Under the pieces are notes generated by a model that saw only the letters and a program-made list of their open reading frames with translations, did not search any database and was not told where the DNA came from. 12,675 nt of DNA from Sphingomonadaceae bacterium (GTDB taxonomy: Bacteria > Pseudomonadota > Alphaproteobacteria > Sphingomonadales > Sphingomonadaceae): contig SHLU01000042.1 in assembly GCA_004282995.1 (NCBI GenBank), positions 1-12,675 on the forward strand, read 5' to 3'. A program made the translations under genes and the position numbers. This document shows, piece after piece, positions 6,297-12,675 of this stretch (positions are counted from its first letter, which is position 1; each line of letters begins with the position of its first letter).

Positions 6297-7654
6297 TTGA
6301 CGTCTCCTTCACCCGGCTGGCCGAGTTCGAAATCGCTCACCGGTCGGCGCTTGCGATCAAGCGCGTCAAACATCAGTGCGCCGTCGATCCAGACCTTCTC
6401 GGGCCGTGAATAGACGCTCAGCGGATTGCCGTTCCACAGGACTACGTCGGCCATCTTGCCTGCTTCGAGGCTGCCGGTGAGGTTGTCGATGCCCATCGCC
6501 TTGGCCGGGTTGAGAGTGATCCAGCCGATCACGCTGGCATCGGTAATGTCCATCCCCATGCGGCGTCCCGCGGCCTGCGCCTTGGCAGCTTCCTGGTTCA
6601 GGCGTTGGATGCCGTTTTCGTCGTCCGAGTGGATGACCACGCACGCCCCTTCGCGCTGGAGCATGGCAGCGTTCTCGGGGATGCCGTCATAGCTTTCCAT
6701 CTTGAAGCCGTACCAGTCGGCCCAGATCGCGCTGCAGACTTCGTTTTCGCGCAGCAGGTCGCCGATCTTGTAGGCTTCGACCGCGTGGTGGAAGGCGCTG
6801 ACCCGGTATCCCATCTCCTTGGCCATATCCATCACCAGCGCCATCTCGTCGGCGCGGTAGCAATGGTTGTGAATCAGGATTTCGCCGTCGAGCACGCCTT
6901 TGAGCGTCTCCTTGCCGAGATCACGTTTCTTCCCGTCATAGGCCTTGGCATCGAGCCAGGTCTGGCGGTTGACCGCGAAATTGCCCATCCGGGTCGAAGG
7001 CATCCGTCCGCGCCCGCCATAAACGCGCTTGGGATTCTCGCCGCAGGCCATCTTGAAGCCGTAGGGGGCGCCGGGGAATTTCATCCCCTGCACGGTGCGC
7101 GCGGGCACGTTCTTTAGCGTGACCGAGCGGCCGCCCATCAAATTGGCCGAGCCGGGCAGGATCTGCAGGCTGGTGATCCCGCCATTGGCGAGCGCGCGGC
7201 TGAAGCCGGGGTCCTGCGGCCAGACCGAATGTTCGGCCCAGACTTCGGGCGTGGTCGGGTCGGTCGCCTCGTTGCCGTCGGAATGGGCGTCAACAGATGG
7301 GGTCGGATAGTCGCCGAGGTGGCTATGGATATCGATGATGCCAGGCGTGACGAACTTGCCGGTTCCGTCGAGCCTGGTGTAGCCGGCCGGGATGGCGAGC
7401 GAGGAATCGCCTACTGCAACCACTTCGCCATCGGCGAACAGCACTGTGCCGTTCTCAATCCGGCCGCCAGCCCCGTCGAACACCGTCGCCCCGACCAGCG
7501 CCGTGGCAGCGCCGGGATAGGGCGAGTAGGTCGAGGCAAACGGTGTTTCGCCGGATGCGTCGGATGCCGAGGCTACGTCATCGGATGGGCCGCTGGCGGA
7601 GCAAGCGGCCAGCGCCAGCGCGCCCCCGCAGGTAAGAAGGGCGCGCAGACGCAT
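6293..7654 (-). CDS. Lipoprotein amidohydrolase (putative metal-dependent peptidase/amidase)
   Basis: 453 aa amidohydrolase-superfamily enzyme with a lipoprotein signal: lipobox LAAC with Cys18 and Ser at +2, which predicts outer-membrane retention facing the periplasm. Metal ligands are in place: HSH (110-112) after VTPGIID, HNH (262-264), HH (289-290) in SAFHHAVEAY, and Asp344 in VIHSDDENG. Other landmarks are CGENPKRVYGG (204-214) and the C-terminal GSLEAGKMADVVLWNGNPL (394-412). Related exported amidohydrolases include dipeptidase or prolidase-type enzymes, but the substrate cannot be read from sequence. An AAGAGG at 7664-7669, 9 nt before ATG 7654, supports the start. It lies 23 nt downstream of the POT transporter gene and overlaps the following paralogue by 4 nt. 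I infer that it releases short peptides or amino acids in the periplasm for uptake by the transporter. Confidence 0.9.
   Translation of the reverse strand: MRLRALLTCGGALALAACSASGPSDDVASASDASGETPFASTYSPYPGAATALVGATVFDGAGGRIENGTVLFADGEVVAVGDSSLAIPAGYTRLDGTGKFVTPGIIDIHSHLGDYPTPSVDAHSDGNEATDPTTPEVWAEHSVWPQDPGFSRALANGGITSLQILPGSANLMGGRSVTLKNVPARTVQGMKFPGAPYGFKMACGENPKRVYGGRGRMPSTRMGNFAVNRQTWLDAKAYDGKKRDLGKETLKGVLDGEILIHNHCYRADEMALVMDMAKEMGYRVSAFHHAVEAYKIGDLLRENEVCSAIWADWYGFKMESYDGIPENAAMLQREGACVVIHSDDENGIQRLNQEAAKAQAAGRRMGMDITDASVIGWITLNPAKAMGIDNLTGSLEAGKMADVVLWNGNPLSVYSRPEKVWIDGALMFDALDRKRRPVSDFELGQPGEGDVK
6303..6309 (-). promoter_or_regulatory. Ribosome binding site inside the upstream gene (coupled translation)
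   Basis: AAGGAGA on the minus strand lies in the last codons of the lipoprotein amidohydrolase, ending 6 nt before the ATG (6294-6296) of its paralogue. Together with the ATGA stop/start overlap it indicates matched production of the two proteins. Confidence 0.6.
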
Positions 7655-7677
7655 GGCGATAAACCTCTTGCTTCTAA

Positions 7678-9339
7678 TCAGTTGGACGTGCGGTTGGTCG
7701 GATGGAAGCCTGCTTCCTGCGCTTCCAGCCCGGCTTCGGCCATGCCTTCGAGCTCGTCTCCGACCTTGTCGTCCTGCAACGTATCGAGGTGCATGAGCTT
7801 CTTCACCAGCGGGCTGATGATCATGACGCCGAAACCGATGACCACTGCATACCAGCCGACGGTCGAATAGACATCCAGTACCAGCTGCTTGCCTGCTTCC
7901 TCACCAACCCCTTCGGCACCGGTCGCAGCTGCGATCAGACCAGCAGCAAAGTTGCCCGTTGCCGAGGCAAAGAACCAGGTGCCCATGATGAGAGAGGCCA
8001 TGTGCCCGGGGCTCAGGCGGTTCATCGCCGAGAGACCCACGGGGCTCAGGCACAGCTCACCAGTGGTATGCAGCAGGTAGATCAGGAAGATGAACAGCAC
8101 CGGCGTCGGCACGTTTACACCCACGCTCTCGGCACCCCACACCAGCACCAGGAAGCCAAGGCCGACCTGGATAACAGCGAGGCCGAATTTCATTGGCGTC
8201 GATGGTTCTGCACCCTTGCGGGCAAGACCCTGCCAGAGCATCGCGAAGACCGGCGCCAGCAACACGATGTAGATCGCGTTGATCGACTGGAACATCGAAG
8301 CGCTGACACCAGCTGTGTCGACATGGCGATCGGTAAACAGGTTGAGCGAGGAACCTGCCTGCTCGAACAGTGCCCAGAAGACGATCGAGACGAAGATCAG
8401 GAACATGGCGGCAAAGATGCGGTCCCGTTCGTGCGGATGTAGCCGGACGGTCGCAATGTAGAGCACGTAAGAGACCAGCCCGAGGCCGAAAATGCCAAGC
8501 ACCCAGCCCACAAGGTCCTGATACTGGATGGCGAGCCAGCACAGCCCCACCATGGCAAGGCCAAGTCCGTAAATGCCGAACTCACGTCCGTTTTCGAGCT
8601 TCTTGGGATCCTTGGGTTCACCCTTCCCGAGCAGCAGCGGCTTGCCGAGGACGAAGAATACCAGGCCGATCAGCATGCCGATGCCGGCAAGACCGAAGCC
8701 GTATTCCCAGCCCACGGTCTGGCCAAGGTAGCCGCAAATGATCGAGGCCGTAGCGGCGCCGACGTTAATACCCATGTAGAAGATGGTGTATGCCGGGTCG
8801 CGGCGCACGTCGGTACGCGGGTACAGTTGCCCCACCATCACCGAAATATTGGCCTTGAGGAAGCCGGAGCCGACAATGATCAGCGCGAGCGCCAGCCAGA
8901 AGACGTTGATGAAGGCCGAATCCTGCCCGCCATCACCCTCGAATGCCATGAAGAAGTGACCGAAAGTAAGCAGCACGGCGCCGAACAGGACAGCCTTGCG
9001 CTGGCCCAGGTAACGATCTGCGAGGAACCCGCCGACGACCGGCGCGATATACACCAGCGCAGTATAGGCGCCGTAGATGATCGAAGCCTCGCTATCGCTG
9101 AACATCCAGTGTTGGACGAGATAGAAGATCAGCAGGGCGCGCATGCCATAGTAGGAGAAGCGCTCCCACATCTCCGCCATGAACAGGAGGAACAGACCCT
9201 TCGGGTGGCCGATCACCTCGGCTTGCGGCCGGGTGACGATGAACAGGCCGCCGAGCAGGAAGGCTGCAAGTGCAGCCACTGCTATCCAGAACGCCCACAT
9301 TTCATAGGCGGACCCGAAGGTGAAAATAAACTCGTTCAT
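7678..9339 (-). CDS. POT/PTR2-family proton-coupled oligopeptide transporter
   Basis: 553 aa inner-membrane importer of di- and tripeptides driven by the proton gradient. Signatures, from ATG 9339: ExxERFxYYG at 56-65 (EMWERFSYYG), LADRYLGQRKAV (107-117), GSGFLKANIS with Lys162, FYMGINVGA (187-195, the PTR2 motif), WALFEQ with Glu326, and GELCLSP with Glu428. These are the proton and peptide coupling residues of the family. A further hydrophobic helix at about 14-35 precedes the canonical first helix. The C-terminal tail is acidic, from about 523. The frame is open to 9465, but ATG 9339 is right because GGAGG at 9350-9354 lies 10 nt upstream and the extension looks non-coding. It is first in an operon with two amidohydrolases (23 nt gap) and is divergent from a GntR regulator, its likely controller. 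Confidence 0.93.
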   Translation of the reverse strand: MNEFIFTFGSAYEMWAFWIAVAALAAFLLGGLFIVTRPQAEVIGHPKGLFLLFMAEMWERFSYYGMRALLIFYLVQHWMFSDSEASIIYGAYTALVYIAPVVGGFLADRYLGQRKAVLFGAVLLTFGHFFMAFEGDGGQDSAFINVFWLALALIIVGSGFLKANISVMVGQLYPRTDVRRDPAYTIFYMGINVGAATASIICGYLGQTVGWEYGFGLAGIGMLIGLVFFVLGKPLLLGKGEPKDPKKLENGREFGIYGLGLAMVGLCWLAIQYQDLVGWVLGIFGLGLVSYVLYIATVRLHPHERDRIFAAMFLIFVSIVFWALFEQAGSSLNLFTDRHVDTAGVSASMFQSINAIYIVLLAPVFAMLWQGLARKGAEPSTPMKFGLAVIQVGLGFLVLVWGAESVGVNVPTPVLFIFLIYLLHTTGELCLSPVGLSAMNRLSPGHMASLIMGTWFFASATGNFAAGLIAAATGAEGVGEEAGKQLVLDVYSTVGWYAVVIGFGVMIISPLVKKLMHLDTLQDDKVGDELEGMAEAGLEAQEAGFHPTNRTSN

Positions 9340-9349
9340 TGGCCAGCGA

Positions 9350-9354
9350 CCTCC
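9350..9354 (-). promoter_or_regulatory. Ribosome binding site of the POT transporter
   Basis: GGAGG on the minus strand, 10 nt upstream of ATG 9339. It rules out the 42-codon-longer frame starting at 9465. Confidence 0.65.
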
Positions 9355-9434
9355 AAATATCCCTAGTTGGGCCGTTGTCTCCCGGCCCCTTCGTAAGCGG
9401 CGCACCCTAGCGCCAGAATCTGCAATGTGAAGAA

Positions 9435-9466
9435 CTTGTTGCAGGCGAAACCATCTTTGCAGCAAG
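9435..9466. repeat. Inverted repeat, candidate operator or leader hairpin
   Basis: Arms CTTGTTGCA (9435-9443) and TGCAGCAAG (9458-9466) are complementary at 8 of 9 positions, the ninth being a T-G pair, with a 14 nt centre. It sits about 96 nt upstream of the POT start and 70 nt upstream of gntR. It could be a regulator-binding dyad or a hairpin in the POT leader transcript. Confidence 0.5.
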
Positions 9467-9535
9467 TGAGCGGAGGCGACGCTTGCAACCGCTCGGGCTT
9501 GACCTGCCCCGCTGTATTATGGCACTACTGCACCT

Positions 9536-9892
9536 ATGAGCACAGCCAATCGACCTGTTTATCTGCGTTTGCGCGACATCATTGCCGCAGCCATTCTCGA
9601 TGGACGGTACCGCGAAGGCGAGATGCTGCCCTCGGTTCGTGCTTTTGCCGCCGAACAGGGTGCCAATCCGCTGACCGTCGCGAAGGCCTATCAGCAGTTC
9701 CAGGGCGATGGCCTTGTCGAAGTCCAGCGCGGCGTCGGTATGTATGTTGTAGAGGGTGCTGCCGACCGGCTCCGCAAGGCTGAGCGGGACAACTTCCTGA
9801 CCGAGGAATGGCCTGAAATCAGGGACAAAATCGATCGGCTCAATATCGATCTCGAGCAACTTCTGCGCAAATCTTCGGCTCAAACCTTCTGA
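9536..9892 (+). CDS. GntR-family transcriptional regulator (short, YtrA-like)
   Basis: 118 aa. A GntR winged helix-turn-helix covers about residues 7-72, with the typical order: RLRDIIAAAILDGRY, then EMLPSVRAFAAEQGANPLTV (recognition helix around 45-56), AYQQFQGDGLVEVQRGVGMYV. Only about 45 helical residues follow, with no large effector domain, as in the YtrA subgroup, where the short tail dimerises. It is divergent from the POT/amidohydrolase operon, which makes that operon, and its own gene, plausible targets. The ATG at 9536 lacks a Shine-Dalgarno site. With a -10-like TATTAT at 9515-9520 the mRNA could be nearly leaderless. Effector unknown. Confidence 0.88.
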   Translation: MSTANRPVYLRLRDIIAAAILDGRYREGEMLPSVRAFAAEQGANPLTVAKAYQQFQGDGLVEVQRGVGMYVVEGAADRLRKAERDNFLTEEWPEIRDKIDRLNIDLEQLLRKSSAQTF

Positions 9893-9919
9893 TTTTGCGG
9901 CGTTTTTGTTAATATATTT

Positions 9920-9955
9920 CTGACAATTGCGCCCTTGATCTTATTCTGACATTAT
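9920..9955 (+). promoter_or_regulatory. Possible ihfB promoter
   Basis: Two overlapping sigma70-type candidates lie in the AT-rich stretch before ihfB: CTGACA (9920-9925) with TATTCT (9942-9947) at 16 bp spacing, and TTGCGC (9927-9932) with CATTAT (9950-9955) at 17 bp. Both are imperfect. The AT-richness contrasts with the surrounding sequence. Confidence 0.3.
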
Positions 9956-10048
9956 CGTTCCAGCGGTGCGGGATCGTTTCATCGCTGCCCGATGGGGTCG
10001 GGTTGAAATCTTGGACAGGTCGCCCGCCCGGGCGCACCGGAGGCTGAT

Positions 10049-10327
10049 ATGATCCGTTCAGAACTTCTGCAGTTGCTGGCGAATGACAATCCCGATCTGC
10101 GTGCAGACGAGGTTGAACAGGTTGTCGACATTTTCTTCGAAGAGATCACGCAGCGACTGGCCGAAGGTGGCCGCGTCGAACTGCGCGGCTTTGGTGCCTT
10201 TTCCACGCGCGAGCGCGAGGCGAGGCAGGGCCGCAATCCGCGTACTGGCGAGCCAGTCGATGTCCCGGCCAAGCGCGTTCCCTATTTCAAGCCTGGCAAG
10301 GAAATGCGCAACGCGCTCAATCCCTGA
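10049..10327 (+). CDS. ihfB: Integration host factor subunit beta
   Basis: 92 aa member of the HU/IHF DNA-bending family. As the IHF beta subunit it pairs with IhfA to bend DNA sharply in recombination, replication and transcription complexes. It begins MIRSELLQLLA. ELRGFGAFSTRER (44-56) is the conserved core, followed by the beta-arm GRNPRTGEPVDVPAKRVPYFKPGKEMR (61-87), whose Pro64 intercalates into DNA. The N-terminal R/K-SEL start and VPYFKPGKE point to IhfB rather than HU or IhfA. An excellent Shine-Dalgarno CGGAGG (10038-10043) lies 5 nt before ATG 10049. It stands alone between gntR (156 nt away) and a tRNA gene. Confidence 0.95.
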   Translation: MIRSELLQLLANDNPDLRADEVEQVVDIFFEEITQRLAEGGRVELRGFGAFSTREREARQGRNPRTGEPVDVPAKRVPYFKPGKEMRNALNP

Positions 10328-10393
10328 GCTGCCGCTTTCCCATCTGCATCGAGATCGCTAGAGCACCCATTCGCGGCGCAGGTATCGCGCTGT

Positions 10394-10478
10394 GCGGGTG
10401 TGGCGGAATGGTAGACGCCGGGGACTTAAAATCCCCTGATCCTTGATCGTGTGGGTTCGAGTCCCACCACCCGCACCA
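10394..10478 (+). tRNA. tRNA-Leu(UAA)
   Basis: 85 nt class II tRNA. The acceptor stem GCGGGTG (10394-10400) pairs with CACCCGC (10468-10474); discriminator A10475 and the CCA end are encoded (10476-10478). The anticodon stem GGGGA/TCCCC (10420-10424/10432-10436) closes the loop CTTAAAA, giving anticodon TAA at 10427-10429, which reads UUA and UUG. A long variable arm (about 10437-10450) is typical of Leu. The T-arm GTGGG-TTCGAGT-CCCAC follows. Confidence 0.95.
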
Positions 10479-10593
10479 CCTGCCTTCGGCTATGCCGGCA
10501 CCGCAATTAAGTGCCTCTGCGTAGTCGCGCGATTAGCAATTCCTAGCCGAACCCTGCCACACCTTTTGCTCCATTCGAGCGGAGCAGGCAGGC

Positions 10594-11214
10594 ATGCAGG
10601 GCGAAGTTACGCCACCAATATCGTTACATCGAAGTAAGCCGACATCGCGCATCGAAGAGCGCAGGGCTCCGCGTTATACCTTGATGATGAGGCAGGCCAA
10701 GCTGCGCACTGCCAACAGCGAGTTCCTGTGCGTCATGCGCGACCTGTCGATCTCCGGCATCAGCATCCGGACCTTCCATCCGCTTCCTCCCGGCAAACGC
10801 TTCACTGTCGAGTTGCGCGACGGTCATCCCTATCCGATCGAGAAGGTCTGGGAGGGTGATGGCGAAGCCGGTTTCAAGTTTCGCGATCCTGTCGCGCTTG
10901 AGGAGATCCTCGCCGAGGACGCCCGCTTTCCGCGGCGCCCGATGCGGGTCGCAGTCACATTGCCCGCCACTGTCATGGTGGGACCGGACCGTGGAACAGC
11001 GGTCATCACAAACATTTCGCAGCAGGGAGCGCGGATCGAGGCTGACCGGGCATGGGCGCACGGCCAGCTCCTGCGTGTCGCCGCGCCCCGCCTTGCACCG
11101 CGCTATGCCAAGGTGCGCTGGCGGCGCGACAAAAGTCACGGGTTGGTGTTCGAGGAAACCTTCTCCCTGCGCGAGTTCGCCGATTTTCTGGCGCAGATCG
11201 ACGGTAGCGCCTGA
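10594..11214 (+). CDS. Tandem PilZ-domain protein (c-di-GMP binding)
   Basis: 206 aa soluble protein with two PilZ domains and no other recognisable module. Domain 1 (about 20-97) has RRAPR (23-27) and DLSISG (50-55). Domain 2 (about 112-190) has RRPMR (114-118) and NISQQG (140-145). Both therefore satisfy the c-di-GMP signature RxxxR ... [D/N]xSxxG. PilZ proteins bind the second messenger c-di-GMP and pass the signal to motility, polysaccharide or cell-cycle machinery; no output domain is present, so it would act through a partner. The start at ATG 10594 has GGAG about 10 nt upstream. It is followed by a hairpin and then an FAD oxidoreductase of the kind often found with polysaccharide genes; a functional link is only a guess. 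Confidence 0.85.
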   Translation: MQGEVTPPISLHRSKPTSRIEERRAPRYTLMMRQAKLRTANSEFLCVMRDLSISGISIRTFHPLPPGKRFTVELRDGHPYPIEKVWEGDGEAGFKFRDPVALEEILAEDARFPRRPMRVAVTLPATVMVGPDRGTAVITNISQQGARIEADRAWAHGQLLRVAAPRLAPRYAKVRWRRDKSHGLVFEETFSLREFADFLAQIDGSA

Positions 11215-11236
11215 TTCGCGGCCGAAATCGGTCAGT

Positions 11237-11260
11237 TGCAGGCGACGAAACCTGCATTTT
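11237..11260 (+). terminator. Weak Rho-independent terminator after the PilZ gene
   Basis: TGCAGG (11237-11242) pairs with CCTGCA (11251-11256) around an 8 nt loop, followed directly by TTTT (11257-11260). The 6 bp stem and short T-run make it a modest terminator. It starts 22 nt after the PilZ stop codon. Confidence 0.45.
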
Positions 11261-11273
11261 AACGTCTCCCTAA
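11259..11273 (+). promoter_or_regulatory. Candidate CtrA-type site
   Basis: TTAA-N7-CTAA at 11259-11273 differs by one base from the alphaproteobacterial CtrA consensus TTAA-N7-TTAA. It lies about 50 nt upstream of the FAD oxidoreductase start, where a cell-cycle regulator could act. A short degenerate match like this may be chance. Confidence 0.25.
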
Positions 11274-11322
11274 CCAATTTCCTTCACTCCCCGGTCAACA
11301 GATCAACACCCGGGGGGCCTTG

Positions 11323-12675
11323 ATGAATACCGCCAATACTTCTGAACTGAATGTCGATGTTGCCATTGTCGGAGCAGGCCCGGCTGGCCTGACCGCCGGT
11401 TATCTGCTGACCAAGGCCGGCAAGTCTGTCGCCATCATCGAGAAAGACGAGACTTATGTTGGCGGCATCAGCCGTACGGTCGAGCATGACGGATACCGCT
11501 TCGATATCGGCGGACACCGCTTCTTTTCGAAGAGCCAGCAGGTCGTCGACCTGTGGAACGAGATCCTGCCAGATGATTTCATCCAGCGGCCGCGGATGAG
11601 CCGCATCTATTACGAGGGCAAGTTCTACAGCTATCCGCTGCGCGCATTCGAGGCGTTGTCGAACCTAGGCATCCTGCGTTCGACCGCCTGCATGGCCAGC
11701 TATCTGTGGCGCAAGGTCTTCCCGCTCAAGAATGTGAAGAGCTTCGAGGACTGGACCACCAACCAGTTCGGCCACAAGCTCTATTCGATCTTTTTCAAGA
11801 CCTATACCGAGAAGGTGTGGGGCATGCCCTGCAACGAGATGAGCGCCGACTGGGCTGCCCAGCGCATTAAGGGACTGTCGCTGTGGAATGCGGTGACCGA
11901 TGGTCTGAAGCGTTCGCTCGGCCTCAACAAGAAGCCCAATGACGGACAGGAAGTGAAAACCCTGCTCGAAAGCTTCCGTTATCCTCGCCAGGGGCCCGGC
12001 ATGATGTGGGAAGCTGCTCGCGACAAGATCATTGCCAGCGGCAAGGGCCAGGTCATCATGGGCTACGGCCTTGAACAACTCGCCAGCGATGGCGAGGGTG
12101 GCTGGCGCATGAGTGCGGTCAACAAGGATGGCGAAAAGGTCGTCGTCAGGGCCGGTCACGCAATCAGTTCGGCCCCGATGCGCGAGTTGGGGGCACGTTT
12201 GCACCCGCTGCCCGAGACGAGCTGGAACGGCTCGAACCTCAAGTATCGGGATTTTCTCACCGTCGCCCTGATGGTTGAAGGCGAGGACCTGTTCCCCGAC
12301 AACTGGATCTATATCCACGATTCCAAGGTCCAGGTCGGCCGGGTGCAGAATTTCCGCAGCTGGTCGCCCGAGATGATCCCGGACGAGGACATGGCCTGTG
12401 TCGGGCTGGAATATTTCTGCTTCGAAGGCGACGGACTTTGGGACATGGCCGATGACGATCTGGTCGAACTCGCCACAAGGGAAATGAACACGCTGGGCCT
12501 GCTCGACCCCAAGAAGGTCAAGGGCGGCGCAGTGGTACGGCAGGAAAAGGCCTACCCGGTTTATGACGAGGACTATGCCGCCAATGTCGCTGCCATGCGC
12601 GGCGAACTGGAGCACAAATATCCCTCGCTCCACCTGGTCGGTCGCAACGGCATGCACCGCTACAACAACCAGGAT
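11323..12675 (+). CDS. FAD-dependent oxidoreductase, UDP-galactopyranose mutase/protoporphyrinogen oxidase-like (3' truncated)
   Basis: ATG 11323 opens a frame of 451 codons that is still open at the window edge. The N-terminal Rossmann FAD site is clear: VAIVGAGPAGL (13-23) with the GxGxxG at 17-22, Glu40 ending the second strand for the adenine ribose, then VGGISRT (46-52) and DIGGHRFFSK (61-70). KTYTEKVWGMPCNEMSADW resembles the substrate region of UDP-galactopyranose mutase, and the visible end GRNGMHRYNNQD is the usual C-terminal FAD-contact block, so probably only a few dozen residues are missing. Such proteins are annotated as NAD(P)/FAD-dependent or amine-oxidase-like enzymes and often neighbour polysaccharide genes; the reaction is unknown. 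A G-rich run (11312-11317) may serve as ribosome binding site. It starts 108 nt after the PilZ gene. Confidence 0.88.
   Translation, partial: MNTANTSELNVDVAIVGAGPAGLTAGYLLTKAGKSVAIIEKDETYVGGISRTVEHDGYRFDIGGHRFFSKSQQVVDLWNEILPDDFIQRPRMSRIYYEGKFYSYPLRAFEALSNLGILRSTACMASYLWRKVFPLKNVKSFEDWTTNQFGHKLYSIFFKTYTEKVWGMPCNEMSADWAAQRIKGLSLWNAVTDGLKRSLGLNKKPNDGQEVKTLLESFRYPRQGPGMMWEAARDKIIASGKGQVIMGYGLEQLASDGEGGWRMSAVNKDGEKVVVRAGHAISSAPMRELGARLHPLPETSWNGSNLKYRDFLTVALMVEGEDLFPDNWIYIHDSKVQVGRVQNFRSWSPEMIPDEDMACVGLEYFCFEGDGLWDMADDDLVELATREMNTLGLLDPKKVKGGAVVRQEKAYPVYDEDYAANVAAMRGELEHKYPSLHLVGRNGMHRYNNQD

Larger units (their letters stand above)
9340..9535. promoter_or_regulatory. Divergent intergenic control region, POT operon / gntR
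   Basis: This 196 nt region separates the POT-amidohydrolase operon (minus strand) from gntR (plus strand) and must carry both promoters. It holds an inverted repeat at 9435-9466 and several TGCA-containing elements (9421, 9440, 9458, 9485). A TATTAT at 9515-9520 is a possible gntR -10 element. No good -35/-10 pair stands out for the transporter promoter. Confidence 0.55.

Noticed and set aside
4764..6413. 549-codon plus-strand open frame
   Set aside because: It is antisense to the two amidohydrolase genes, has low-complexity His/Arg/Asp-rich composition with no recognisable domain, and the minus-strand proteins carry clear signal peptides and motifs. It is a GC-rich shadow.
9340..9465. 42-residue N-terminal extension of the POT transporter
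   Set aside because: It is Arg-rich and without family resemblance, and it runs across the GGAGG that serves ATG 9339 and the inverted repeat.
10497..10515. Terminator after the tRNA gene
   Set aside because: GGCAC/GTGCC gives a 5 bp stem with a 9 nt loop but no following T-run; too weak to call.
11665..12657. 330-codon minus-strand open frame
   Set aside because: It is antisense to the FAD oxidoreductase, whose GxGxxG and other motifs are unmistakable. The real gene simply has no stop inside the window.
1..12675. Mobile elements, CRISPR arrays, toxin-antitoxin or phage genes
   Set aside because: No transposase, integrase, spaced direct repeats or attachment-site duplication was seen. The tRNA-Leu 3' end is not followed by an integrase or an obvious repeat of its end.

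Overview
The window reads as chromosomal DNA of a high-GC alphaproteobacterium, most likely a sphingomonad close to Erythrobacter. I infer this from the overall look of the Zur, Dxs, IhfB and POT proteins and from the GC-rich third codon positions. No database search was possible. I see no insertion sequence, prophage, CRISPR array or rRNA. Most of the window is ordinary, densely packed housekeeping and accessory sequence.

Region 1 (1-4152, + strand) holds an exported lipoprotein-type MsrA, a Zur-like metalloregulator, 1-deoxyxylulose-5-phosphate synthase (Dxs, first step of the MEP isoprenoid pathway) and a membrane-anchored alpha/beta hydrolase. Short gaps (37, 75 and 20 nt) suggest one or two transcription units. 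At the extreme 5' end a convincing 45-codon ORF for a one-helix membrane protein (20-157) lies in another frame inside the apparent N-terminal extension of msrA. The real start of msrA is therefore unresolved.

Region 2 (4149-9339, - strand) is read from right to left. It runs POT/PTR2 peptide transporter, then a lipoprotein amidohydrolase with a full set of metal ligands, then a secreted amidohydrolase paralogue that lacks every recognisable metal ligand, then a NnrU-family membrane protein. The transporter and the two amidohydrolases form a tight operon (23 nt gap, then a 4 nt ATGA overlap). A short GntR-family regulator is transcribed divergently from a 196 nt intergenic region that holds a 9+14+9 inverted repeat. 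My reading is a peptide-scavenging cassette: periplasmic hydrolysis of peptides or amides, import of di/tripeptides, and local control by the GntR protein. This is the most interesting system in the window, chiefly because of the enzyme/pseudoenzyme pair.

Region 3 (9536-12675, + strand) contains gntR, ihfB (integration host factor beta), a tRNA-Leu(UAA) with encoded CCA, a tandem-PilZ protein in which both domains keep the c-di-GMP signature, and the first 451 codons of an FAD-dependent oxidoreductase related to UDP-galactopyranose mutase and protoporphyrinogen oxidase. That last gene runs off the end of the window without a stop codon. No stretch longer than 200 bases lacks a gene.
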